In this document: positions 51,979-60,325 of the stretch, piece by piece
Numbering within the stretch: the first letter of the stretch is position 1
How the letters are laid out: every line of letters begins with the position of its first letter
Assembly (NCBI RefSeq): GCF_019924045.1
Contig: NZ_JAHXBN010000010.1
Span: forward strand, 558,001 to 622,000
Origin: Dyadobacter fermentans
Lineage (GTDB): Bacteria > Bacteroidota > Bacteroidia > Cytophagales > Spirosomataceae
Direction of reading: 5' to 3'
DNA length: 64,000 nucleotides
Program-made: the position numbers and the translations under genes
The notes under the pieces: generated by a model
What the model was told of the DNA's origin: nothing
Seen by the model: the letters and a program-made list of their open reading frames with translations, nothing else
The model's database searches: none

Positions 51979-54900
51979 ATGCTGCCATTCCGAAGTAGTT
52001 TCAGAATCGGTCTGCCATTGCTGACCGCCTCCCTGTTGTTTAATACCCAAAGTTGTAAACCTCCCCAAAACAAATCGGGCCAGAATGTAACGGTGGCCAA
52101 TGCACCTCAAAAAGCGGAAACCGACATTTATGCCGAGCATATCCGTACAACCGGTTTCCAAACGCCGGAAGAGGAACGCCTTAGTTTTGTGCTGCCGGAA
52201 GGATTCGAAGTAACACTTTTCGCTTCCGAGCCTGACATTACCAAGCCGATGAACATGGAGTTCGACGATCGCGGCCGGCTGTGGGTGACGCAATCGTCGG
52301 AGTACCCGGTGGCGGCAGGAGAAAGTAACGGCAAGGACGGCATCACGATCCTCGAAGATAAAAACGGCGACGGCCGCGCCGATAGCTTCACGCATTTTGA
52401 CGATAACCTCAATATCCCGATAGGCATTATGCCCGTTGCCGACGGCGCGATCGGATACAGTATTCCCAATCTTTATCATTTCAAAGACACTAATAACGAC
52501 GGCAAGGCCGATAGCAGGGAGATATTACTCGGAGGCTTCGGGCATAAGGATACGCACGGGATGGTGAACAACCTCATGCGCGGGTTCGATGGCTGGCTGC
52601 ATGTATGCCACGGTTTTTCCAATATCTCGCATATTGCCGGTACGGATGGCGATTCGATACGCATGAATTCCGGAAATACTTTCAGGGTGAAAATGGATGG
52701 GAGCCATGTGGAACAGACGACCTTCGGACGGGTGAATCCGTTTGGCTATGCCTATGATGAGAAGGGTTATTTGTATTCCGTGGATTGCCATACCAAACCC
52801 ATCACCCAACTCATTTTTGGCGGGGATTATCCGCATTTTGGCAAGAAGGCGCCCGTCGGGCTGGGTTTCGCGCCGGCGATGATGACTTACGACCTGGGTT
52901 CGACAGCTTTGGCCGGGCTTGTTTATTACACGGGAAAACAGTTTCCGGAAAAGTACCGGGGCAGTTTCTTTACCGGCGACGTTGTCACTTGCCGCATTGA
53001 CCGGAATACCGTTACTTTCAATGGTTCCACACCTTCTTCAAAAAAAGAAGAGCCGCTTCTGGTCAGCAAAGACCCGTGGTTCAGGCCGGTGGATATCAAG
53101 GTCGGGCCGGATGGCGCATTGTACATCGCCGATTTTTACAACCGGATTATCGGGCATTATGAAGTAGCCCTGAACCACCCCGGTCGTGACCGGGTTAGCG
53201 GGCGGATTTGGAAAGTGACGTACAAAGGCAATGAGCCGCATGAAAACTTACCGGTTACCGACTGGTCGAAAGCATCGATCGCGCAGTTGCTGGAAGGGCT
53301 GAGACATCCGCAGCTGAATACGCGCCTCAAAGTGGCCGACCGGCTTGTAGATACCTGGAAAGAGAAGGCTATCACACCGGTAAAAGGGCTTTTGAATAAT
53401 GCCGACGCGGTTGCTCAGGTACACGCATTATGGATATTGCATCGCCTGGGCTCGCTCGACGACCGCCTGCTCGATCGTGCGCTTGCCAGTAGGGAACAGG
53501 TCGTGAAAATTCATGCATTGCGGATTTTGGAAGAACGCAAAGCCATCACCGATGAACACCATCAGAGAGTCGCGGAGGCATTGAAAAGCGATGATCCATT
53601 TATCCGGCGAGGAGCTGCGGAAGTTTTGACGCGTTTCCCCAGGCCTGAAAACCTGGCACTGCTGATGGATCTGTATGAAAAAACATCTGTGGAGGATACG
53701 CATTTGCGCTATACCGCATTGCTGGGGGTCCGGAACAACCTAAAAAATACCAGCGTAATGTGGCGTGTTCCTGCCATGCCATGGACGGACGCGCAACTGG
53801 TGTTGCTGAACAAAGCGCTGCTGGATGTGCCGTCGTCCGCGGGCGCTGCATTCGTGCTCGACTACACACTCACGCACGAGCTGGATTCCAAAGATTTGTT
53901 AAACAACCTCGAATATATTGGGCGGCTCGCAGCACCTTACCAAATCGAAAGGGTTATTGGCCTGATCAACGTGAAGTTTGCGAATGAACCGGAAAAGCAG
54001 CTTTCACTGTACCGGACGATTCAGACCGGGATCCGGCAAAGCGGGGTAGCGCCAAGTCCGAAGATGGCTGCCTGGGGTGAACAATTGGCCGGAAAGTTCT
54101 TGAACGATATATCTGCAGGAGCCGAAACGTGGAAGATCAGAAAGGTTACCAAGAATGCCGATGCGGTGAATTCCTGGACGGTTTCGGATCACTTTCTTGT
54201 GGATGTAGTGCCTGCGTTCCGGATCATTTTGAGCGAAAAAGGTGGTTATGGCCCGCAATCGGCATTGTACTCGGTACCGTTTAAGCTGCCCGCGACGTTG
54301 AAAATGAATGTGTTTGACAATGATGTCCATAACCGGGCGGAGAAAAAAGGTATTTCGAAAAACTCGGTTAAAATCCGTTTGGCGGATAGCGGAAAGGTGG
54401 TCGCGGAGTACCGGGTTAATCAGGCGGAGGCCATGCAGTTCAAGGAGCTGATCCGCAATGCGACGTTCAATCTGGCCGGGTATGAAGGGCAAATGGGATA
54501 TATTGAGGCCGTGGATAGTTCGCAGACGGGTTCGGTGGGGATCGGGCAATTTGAACCTGCGGTGGTTAACGTTCCTGAAAAGGGGCCGTCTATAATTTCG
54601 GAGCAAAGAGTTGCCGCGGCGGAAATAGCCGGGGAGTACCGCATTCAATCCCTTCAACCCGCATTAAGAAGTATTTTACAAACCAAATGGATGGATTACA
54701 CGGTCAGAAGTGCGGCGGCCGATGCGTTGATGAATATGGATCCGAAAGAAAATGTGGATGTGCTTTCGGGGGTATTCAATGATCCGACGGAGCTTCCGAC
54801 TTTGCGGGAGAAACTCGCTGTGGCTATGGGGCAGGCCGCCTCTCCTTCCGTTTACGAAACATTGAAAAAGCAGTTGGCGAGCGGGGCGCGCAACCTCCAA

Positions 54901-55548
54901 ATTGTGATTGCGAGCGTGCTGGCCAATACTTCCGAAGGCATTGACCATTTGCTGAGTGCATTCAAGGACGAGGAGCTTGGAGCGGATATAGCCACGGAGG
55001 TGTCGGTGCAGGAGCGTCTTACCAACAATGCCGATGCTTCACAGCAAACACAAATGAGGCAGTTGCTCACGGCCGGCGCATCCGAGCGCGAGGAGCGCCA
55101 GAAGCTGATCGACGCGCGCATTGCAAATTTCAAACCGGCGACTGCGTTTTCGGATGCGGGAAAGGTCATTTTCGTGCAGAATTGCAGCGGTTGCCACCAG
55201 ATACAGGGATCAGGAGGGCTCGTCGGCCCGCAACTCGACGGCATCGGAAACTGGGGACACAAAGCATTGACCCAAAAAATCCTTGACCCCAACAGGAATA
55301 TAACTGAGGCGTTTCGTACTTATAACATCACATTGAAAAATGAAAAGACCCTCACGGGCTTGTACCGCAGGACAGAAGGCGAGACGATTGTATTCGCGGA
55401 TATGACAGGGCAGGAGTTTTCAGTGGCGAAAGGCGATATGAAAGAATACCGGGCATCCAAATACACATTAATGCCCGATCAGTTCCGGAATATCATCCCA
55501 GAAAAAGACTTTTATGCGTTGCTCGACTACCTCCTCGGGGTAAAATGA
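51979..55548 (+). CDS. PVC-type heme-binding lipoprotein with beta-propeller and HEAT repeats
   Basis: The 1189-residue protein has a lipobox NTQSC (Cys about 26). A PVC-type beta-propeller dehydrogenase-like domain (about 60-440) follows, with PEGFEVTLFASEPDITKPMNMEFDDRGRLWVTQSSEYP and GPDGALYIADFYNRIIGHYE. HEAT-like repeats follow (about 450-720), then a beta sandwich. A C-terminal cytochrome c domain has the heme motif CSGCH at 1069-1073 and a likely distal Met in YTLMPDQF. Such proteins are thought to pass electrons from sugar or alcohol oxidation at the outer face of the cell. It begins a probable operon with the FG-GAP protein and a sugar epimerase, supporting a role in carbohydrate oxidation (inference). 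Confidence 0.9.
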   Translation: MLPFRSSFRIGLPLLTASLLFNTQSCKPPQNKSGQNVTVANAPQKAETDIYAEHIRTTGFQTPEEERLSFVLPEGFEVTLFASEPDITKPMNMEFDDRGRLWVTQSSEYPVAAGESNGKDGITILEDKNGDGRADSFTHFDDNLNIPIGIMPVADGAIGYSIPNLYHFKDTNNDGKADSREILLGGFGHKDTHGMVNNLMRGFDGWLHVCHGFSNISHIAGTDGDSIRMNSGNTFRVKMDGSHVEQTTFGRVNPFGYAYDEKGYLYSVDCHTKPITQLIFGGDYPHFGKKAPVGLGFAPAMMTYDLGSTALAGLVYYTGKQFPEKYRGSFFTGDVVTCRIDRNTVTFNGSTPSSKKEEPLLVSKDPWFRPVDIKVGPDGALYIADFYNRIIGHYEVALNHPGRDRVSGRIWKVTYKGNEPHENLPVTDWSKASIAQLLEGLRHPQLNTRLKVADRLVDTWKEKAITPVKGLLNNADAVAQVHALWILHRLGSLDDRLLDRALASREQVVKIHALRILEERKAITDEHHQRVAEALKSDDPFIRRGAAEVLTRFPRPENLALLMDLYEKTSVEDTHLRYTALLGVRNNLKNTSVMWRVPAMPWTDAQLVLLNKALLDVPSSAGAAFVLDYTLTHELDSKDLLNNLEYIGRLAAPYQIERVIGLINVKFANEPEKQLSLYRTIQTGIRQSGVAPSPKMAAWGEQLAGKFLNDISAGAETWKIRKVTKNADAVNSWTVSDHFLVDVVPAFRIILSEKGGYGPQSALYSVPFKLPATLKMNVFDNDVHNRAEKKGISKNSVKIRLADSGKVVAEYRVNQAEAMQFKELIRNATFNLAGYEGQMGYIEAVDSSQTGSVGIGQFEPAVVNVPEKGPSIISEQRVAAAEIAGEYRIQSLQPALRSILQTKWMDYTVRSAAADALMNMDPKENVDVLSGVFNDPTELPTLREKLAVAMGQAASPSVYETLKKQLASGARNLQIVIASVLANTSEGIDHLLSAFKDEELGADIATEVSVQERLTNNADASQQTQMRQLLTAGASEREERQKLIDARIANFKPATAFSDAGKVIFVQNCSGCHQIQGSGGLVGPQLDGIGNWGHKALTQKILDPNRNITEAFRTYNITLKNEKTLTGLYRRTEGETIVFADMTGQEFSVAKGDMKEYRASKYTLMPDQFRNIIPEKDFYALLDYLLGVK

Positions 55549-55580
55549 TATTTGAGTATTAATCCTAACCCATAAATCCG

Positions 55581-56789
55581 ATGCTGTTAACCGGAAGAGT
55601 TTTGAAATGGTTTTGTTTGATCAATATGGTTGCATTTGCCTGGACCAATGCGTCGGCGCAAAAGAAAGGGAAGAGCGGATCAGCGCTCTCATTCAAGAAA
55701 ACGGAGCTTACCAAACGATTCATCGCAGAAGGTGCCGCGATGGGCGATGTAAATAAAGACGGCAAAAAGGACATTCTTTCGGGGGCCTATTGGTTCGAGG
55801 CGCCGGACTGGAAGGAACACGAACTTGCCAAGCCCCAAGAGTTTATAGTGAATGGCAGTTACAGCGATTCTTTCCTGGATTTTGCCATGGATGTGAACCA
55901 GGATGGGTGGATAGACCTCATCCGTATTGACTGGCCGGGGAAGGCCGCTGCCTGGCATGAAAACCCGCAAAACAAGCCGGGACATTGGCCGGTGCATACC
56001 ATTTATTCTTCGGTAGGGAACGAGTCGCCGCAGTTGGTGGATATCGATGGTGACGGCCGGTTGGATCTGCTTTGCAATGATCCGACGGGTAAGAAGGTAA
56101 TCTGGTTGAAATGCCCTTCCAAAAAGGGTGAAACGAACTGGGAGAAATATGTGATTAGTAACGACCCTAACAACTCCACGCATATGTACACACACGGGAT
56201 AGGGTATGGCGACATTAATCGCGATGGTCGCAAGGATGTGCTGGTGCGGAGCGGATGGTGGGAAGGACCGGCAGAAGGACCTGCCAAGTATCCCAAAGAC
56301 AAGGATTGGAAGTTCCACCCGGCTGATCTGGGACAGGATTGTTCCCAAATGTATGTGCTTGATTTGAATGGCGACGGGCTGAATGACGTACTCAGCGCGT
56401 CTGCGCATAACTACGGCATCTGGTGGCATGAGCAGCGGAAGGAGGGTAGCGAAACAGTCTGGATCCACCATGACATCGACAAAACTATTTCGCAGACGCA
56501 CGGTTTGGCGCTGAAAGATATGAACGGCGACGGGCATCCCGATTTTATCACGGGCAAGCGTTATTTTGCCCACAATGGAAACGATCCTGGCGAGTTCGAG
56601 CCTGCATTCATATCCTGGTTTGAATACAAACCGGGCAAAGTGCCGACGTGGATCCGGCATGATATTGATGACAATTCGGGCGTAGGCCTGCATGTGACTG
56701 TCGAAGACCTGAATGGCGACGGCCTGCTCGACATCGTCACGGGCAACAAAAAGGGCGTACGCATTTTTACACAGCAAAAAGGGAAGTAA
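55581..56789 (+). CDS. FG-GAP/VCBS repeat protein
   Basis: The 402-residue secreted protein has a signal peptide (cleavage near NASAQ) and seven or so FG-GAP loops: DVNKDGKKDILSG, DVNQDGWIDLIRID, DIDGDGRLDLLCND, DINRDGRKDVLVRS, DLNGDGLNDVLSA, DMNGDGHPDFITG and DLNGDGLLDIVTG. It should fold as a single calcium-binding propeller. There is no T9SS tail, unlike the one at 26820, so it is periplasmic or carried otherwise. It sits 32 bases after the PVC-type heme protein and 6 before the epimerase gene, which points to one operon. Proteins of this pair commonly co-occur. No catalytic residues are evident. Confidence 0.87.
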   Translation: MLLTGRVLKWFCLINMVAFAWTNASAQKKGKSGSALSFKKTELTKRFIAEGAAMGDVNKDGKKDILSGAYWFEAPDWKEHELAKPQEFIVNGSYSDSFLDFAMDVNQDGWIDLIRIDWPGKAAAWHENPQNKPGHWPVHTIYSSVGNESPQLVDIDGDGRLDLLCNDPTGKKVIWLKCPSKKGETNWEKYVISNDPNNSTHMYTHGIGYGDINRDGRKDVLVRSGWWEGPAEGPAKYPKDKDWKFHPADLGQDCSQMYVLDLNGDGLNDVLSASAHNYGIWWHEQRKEGSETVWIHHDIDKTISQTHGLALKDMNGDGHPDFITGKRYFAHNGNDPGEFEPAFISWFEYKPGKVPTWIRHDIDDNSGVGLHVTVEDLNGDGLLDIVTGNKKGVRIFTQQKGK

Positions 56790-56795
56790 GCACGG

Positions 56796-57641
56796 ATGAA
56801 GTTTGGCATCAATACCTACCTGTTTTCTTCACCATTTACGAACGAAAGCACCTCTTTTTTTTCCCAGTTTAAAAACTGGGGTTTTGACTTTGTGGAGATT
56901 GCTTTGGAGGATCCTGCGAACATCGATCCCGTGCTTGTGCGGAAAGCTTTGGACGATAGCGGGCTCGAATGCAGATCGGTATGCGCGGCTACCGGCCCGG
57001 GGCGCGACCTGCGCGGCACGCGTAAGGATCAGGTGACGGCGATCGAATATGTGGAGGCGCTTGTTCGCATTGCACCGGTCCTGGGAAGCAAGCTGGTGGC
57101 CGGACCTATTTATTCTGCGGTAGGCCGGGCGGAATTCGTACCCGATGATGAAAAGCGCAAACAATGGGAGCTTGTTGCGGGTAATCTGAAAGTACTCGCG
57201 GATTTTGCTGCAAAGCACGATGTAAAACTCGCGATAGAGCCGCTGAACCGCTACGAAACCGACTTTATCAATACCTGCGACCAGGCATTGCGAATGATCG
57301 AAACCGTGGGCAGCGAAGCATTGCAGGTACACCTCGATACTTTTCATATGAACCTGGAAGAAAAAGACCCGGCGCTCGCCATTCAGAAGGCTGGGAACAG
57401 GCTGGGTCTCCTGCACGCATCAGGCAGCGACCGCGGTACCCCCGGAGGTGATCAGATCAACTGGGACCGTATTTTCGCAGCGCTGGACCGTATCCATTAC
57501 CAGGGTGACATTGTAATCGAATCATTCACACCCGATGTGAAGGTCATTGCCAAAGCCGCTTCCATCTGGCGGCAGGTCGAGCCCTCGCGCGAGGCTATTG
57601 CGGTAGAAGGGCTGCGCTTTTTGAGGTCGCTGGCGTTTTAA
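56796..57641 (+). CDS. Sugar phosphate isomerase/epimerase family protein (TIM barrel)
   Basis: The 281-residue cytoplasmic protein is of the xylose-isomerase-like TIM-barrel superfamily, nearest to D-tagatose/psicose 3-epimerases. The metal-binding set typical of this fold is visible: Glu148 in IEPLNRYE, Asp181 in HLDTFHMN, His207 in LLHASGSDRG and Glu242 in IESF. It would invert a keto-sugar carbon with a divalent metal. The exact sugar is not fixed by sequence reading. It is 6 bases after the FG-GAP gene and third in the probable operon with the heme protein, so it may act on the product of extracytoplasmic sugar oxidation. No downstream terminator hairpin is visible. Confidence 0.9.
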   Translation: MKFGINTYLFSSPFTNESTSFFSQFKNWGFDFVEIALEDPANIDPVLVRKALDDSGLECRSVCAATGPGRDLRGTRKDQVTAIEYVEALVRIAPVLGSKLVAGPIYSAVGRAEFVPDDEKRKQWELVAGNLKVLADFAAKHDVKLAIEPLNRYETDFINTCDQALRMIETVGSEALQVHLDTFHMNLEEKDPALAIQKAGNRLGLLHASGSDRGTPGGDQINWDRIFAALDRIHYQGDIVIESFTPDVKVIAKAASIWRQVEPSREAIAVEGLRFLRSLAF

Positions 57642-57725
57642 CCGGACGATTGTTCAATGGGGGCTTTGGTACATCGCGGACGTTCGTTGTGGGAATAGGC
57701 ATGAGTATTTAGTACTATTGTAAAA

Positions 57726-58328
57726 ATGAATCGGCTCATGATCACAAGTTTTGACCAACTGGACCTTACCAAGCAGTATACTTATGCTGACTACCTGAAA
57801 TGGCAGTTCAAGGAGCGTTTGGAGCTGATTAAGGGACATATTTATGAAATGTCTCCGGTTCCGTCGCGAATACATCAGGACATTGTCTGGAACTTGAACG
57901 TGGCAATTGGGAACTATATTAAGGGACATGCTTGTAAAGCCTATTCGGCACCGTTTGATGTGCGGCTACCTATTAAGGATAAAAAGAGTAATCAGGAAAT
58001 TATCACAGTCTTACAGCCCGATATCTGCGTGATTTGTGACTTGGCGAAATTGGATGATCGGGGGTGTTTGGGTGCGCCGGACCTTGTGATTGAGGTGCTT
58101 TCACCAGGAAATACGTCGAGCGAAATAAGCAGGAAATTCAATGTATACGAAGAGACGGGTGTAGGAGAATATTGGATCGTGTACCCGGAATATGGTCATG
58201 TGAATATCTTTTTGTTGAATGAACTTGGCAAGTTCGTAGGCCAGCATCCCAAAATAAACGGAGAGATATTAAGGTCAGTAGCCTTCTCCGGTCTTTCCAT
58301 TGATCTTTCTGAGGTTTTTACATATTAA
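57726..58328 (+). CDS. Uma2 family (DUF820) endonuclease-like protein
   Basis: The 200-residue protein matches the Uma2/DUF820 family, which adopts a PD-(D/E)XK nuclease fold. Characteristic parts are ERLELIKGHIYEMSPVPSRIHQDI at the N-terminus, the LQPDICVIC strand, GCLGAPDLVIEVLSPGN (with the acidic residues expected at the active site) and RKFNVYEETGVGEYWIVYPE. Family members are abundant in cyanobacteria and Bacteroidota; the biological role is unsettled and may include transposon-related or repair functions. The start ATG at 57726 could equally be the Met five codons later. It ends at a very strong hairpin and looks like a solitary gene. Confidence 0.88.
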   Translation: MNRLMITSFDQLDLTKQYTYADYLKWQFKERLELIKGHIYEMSPVPSRIHQDIVWNLNVAIGNYIKGHACKAYSAPFDVRLPIKDKKSNQEIITVLQPDICVICDLAKLDDRGCLGAPDLVIEVLSPGNTSSEISRKFNVYEETGVGEYWIVYPEYGHVNIFLLNELGKFVGQHPKINGEILRSVAFSGLSIDLSEVFTY

Positions 58329-58368
58329 AACAGCAAAGCCCCGGAATGTTCCGGGGCTTTGCTGTTTT
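58327..58368. terminator. Very strong bidirectional intrinsic terminator
   Basis: A perfect 20-bp stem with a 2-base loop, A-run on the left and T-run on the right, lies between the convergent Uma2 and mqo genes. It begins 2 bases before the last base of the Uma2 stop codon. Confidence 0.95.
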
Positions 58369-58384
58369 AATAATATTAATCTAA

Positions 58385-59911
58385 TCAAGCGGTCACTTCT
58401 TCTTCCAAATGCGAGGCGCTCAAATGCAGCACCTCGGTTGTATAGGCACGGGTTTTAGCGGCCAGGTCTTTTTCTTTGGAAAGTGATTTGCCGAATGAAG
58501 GAATGATCTTCTTGAATTCACGCTGCCATTCCGGAGATTTGGCTTCCGCGAAACATTTGTGAATCAATTCCAGCATGATCGATACGGCGGTCGAAGCTCC
58601 CGGCGAGGCGCCCAGCAATGCAGCAAGAGAACCGTCGGCGGCAGTCACCATTTCGGTCCCGAATTCGAGCACGCCGCCTGCTTTTTTATCTTTTTTGATC
58701 ACCTGAACGCGCTGGCCAGCCGTTTCGAGATCCCAGTCTTCGAGTTTCGCTTCGGGGAAGTAGTCTTTCAGCGCTTCGAGGCGGTCTTGCGGCGACTGCC
58801 GAACCTGGTCGATCAGATACTTGGTTAGCGGGATGTTGTGCAGCCCCGCCGCCAGCATGGGTTTAATATTGTTCAGCTTAATGGAAAGCGGAAGGTCCAG
58901 ATAAGAACCGTTTTTCAAAAACTTGGTTGAAAAGCCAGCATACGGCCCGAAAAGCAATGCCTTCTTGCCGTCGATAATGCGGGTATCGAGGTGGGGAACC
59001 GACATCGGTGGTGAACCCACGGAGGCCTTGCCATACACTTTCGCCTGGTGTTTTTCAACGATTTCAGGCTTGTTGCACACCAGCCATTGTCCACTTACCG
59101 GGAAACCACCGAATCCTTTGCCTTCCGGGATACCGGATTTTTCGAGCAACGGCAGTGAGCCGCCTCCCGCTCCGATAAACACGAATTTGGCGTTGACCTT
59201 GCTTGCTTTTTTTGTAGCACGGTCCTTAACCTCAATGTGCCATGAGTTATCCTTGTTGCGCGAAAGGTCGTCGACCTCGTAGTTGAGGAAAAGGTTTACG
59301 CCGTCCTGCTTTTCCAGGTAGCTGAACATCGCTTTGGTTAATGCGCCGAAGTTAACGTCAGTACCAAGTTCCATGCGTGTAGCGGCTACCTTTTCATCCG
59401 CATCTCTGCCGTTCATGACCAGTGGTATCCAGCTTTCAATGGTATCCTTGTCCTCGGTGTATTCCATTCCGTGGAACAAATGGTGGCTGGTCAGCGCCTT
59501 GTAGCGCTTGCGGAGATACTCCACGTTTTCCTCGCCCCATACAAAGCTCAGGTGAGGAATGTTGTGGATAAATTCATCAGGTGAATCAATCACACCATTT
59601 TCAACCAGGTACGCCCAAAATTCCTTCGACACTTCGAATGATTCGGCGATTTTAACGGCCTTTTTGGTTTCAATGGAGCCGTCGGCCAGCTGTGGCGTGT
59701 AGTTCAACTCGCAGAAAGCGGAATGGCCGGTGCCGGCATTATTCCACGGATCTGAGCTCTCCGCCGTAACGCGGTCAAGACGTTCGAAAACGGAGATGGT
59801 AATGGATGGATTAAGCTTTTTCAGTAGAACCCCGAGCGTAGCGCTCATAATGCCTGCCCCAATCAAAACCACGTCAGGTGAGCTCGTTTTTGAAGACTTT
59901 TTGGTATTCAT
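58385..59911 (-). CDS. mqo: Malate:quinone oxidoreductase
   Basis: This peripheral membrane flavoenzyme oxidises L-malate to oxaloacetate and passes electrons to the quinone pool, replacing or aiding malate dehydrogenase in the TCA cycle. The start is set at the ATG at 59909-59911 (508 residues, MNTKKSSKTS); the longer frame from 59965 adds a hydrophobic leader not found in the family. FAD-binding glycine motif VVLIGAGIMSATLG (about residues 14-27), WNNAGTGHSAFCELNYTP, and the MQO block GASPGASTAVSIMLELI near the C-terminus are all present. The end ELMXH-type tail (TTEVLHLS) fits. Single gene, with a promoter about 110 bases upstream. Confidence 0.96.
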   Translation of the reverse strand: MNTKKSSKTSSPDVVLIGAGIMSATLGVLLKKLNPSITISVFERLDRVTAESSDPWNNAGTGHSAFCELNYTPQLADGSIETKKAVKIAESFEVSKEFWAYLVENGVIDSPDEFIHNIPHLSFVWGEENVEYLRKRYKALTSHHLFHGMEYTEDKDTIESWIPLVMNGRDADEKVAATRMELGTDVNFGALTKAMFSYLEKQDGVNLFLNYEVDDLSRNKDNSWHIEVKDRATKKASKVNAKFVFIGAGGGSLPLLEKSGIPEGKGFGGFPVSGQWLVCNKPEIVEKHQAKVYGKASVGSPPMSVPHLDTRIIDGKKALLFGPYAGFSTKFLKNGSYLDLPLSIKLNNIKPMLAAGLHNIPLTKYLIDQVRQSPQDRLEALKDYFPEAKLEDWDLETAGQRVQVIKKDKKAGGVLEFGTEMVTAADGSLAALLGASPGASTAVSIMLELIHKCFAEAKSPEWQREFKKIIPSFGKSLSKEKDLAAKTRAYTTEVLHLSASHLEEEVTA

Positions 59912-60325
59912 CACGAAAAAAGGAAATATGGTAAGAAGGCCTAAGCCCGGAAAAGTACAAATCACTGTTAGGTAACAATCGTCCTAACAATATTTGTTTC
60001 GAAAATAGTATAATTTCAAAAATAAAAGTTATGGCAAGGTGCAAGTTCTTGGCAGGGGGCAATTAAAACTTCCTATGTTGCAAAAAATAACAATGGGAGG
60101 GGTTGATGTAACCGATATGTTAAATATCCTTTGTTTTTATACTAAATGAGCATTTTCTTCGTTGTTAAAACTGTCATTTCAGACACTGCTCAACGTCATT
60201 TTCGGCCCCCGGTGAAATTTTGCGAACTTCAAAAGTTATCGTAGATTTATAATTGCTTACAGCTGATTGGCTGCTCTTTTCGTGTCGAATGTTCCCTAAA
60301 TTGAAAGAAAACAAATCATCTATGT
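59912..60325. other. 414-base intergenic stretch, mqo promoter side
   Basis: This stretch separates the divergent mqo and C25 peptidase genes. It holds a candidate mqo promoter (60017-60044). No open frame of note, RNA fold or clear promoter for the right-hand gene was recognised. Confidence 0.5.
60017..60044 (-). promoter_or_regulatory. Candidate mqo promoter
   Basis: On the minus strand TTG, a 17-base spacer and TATTTTTG (exact TAnnTTTG) lie about 106 bases before the mqo ATG, which would give a long 5' leader. Confidence 0.45.
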
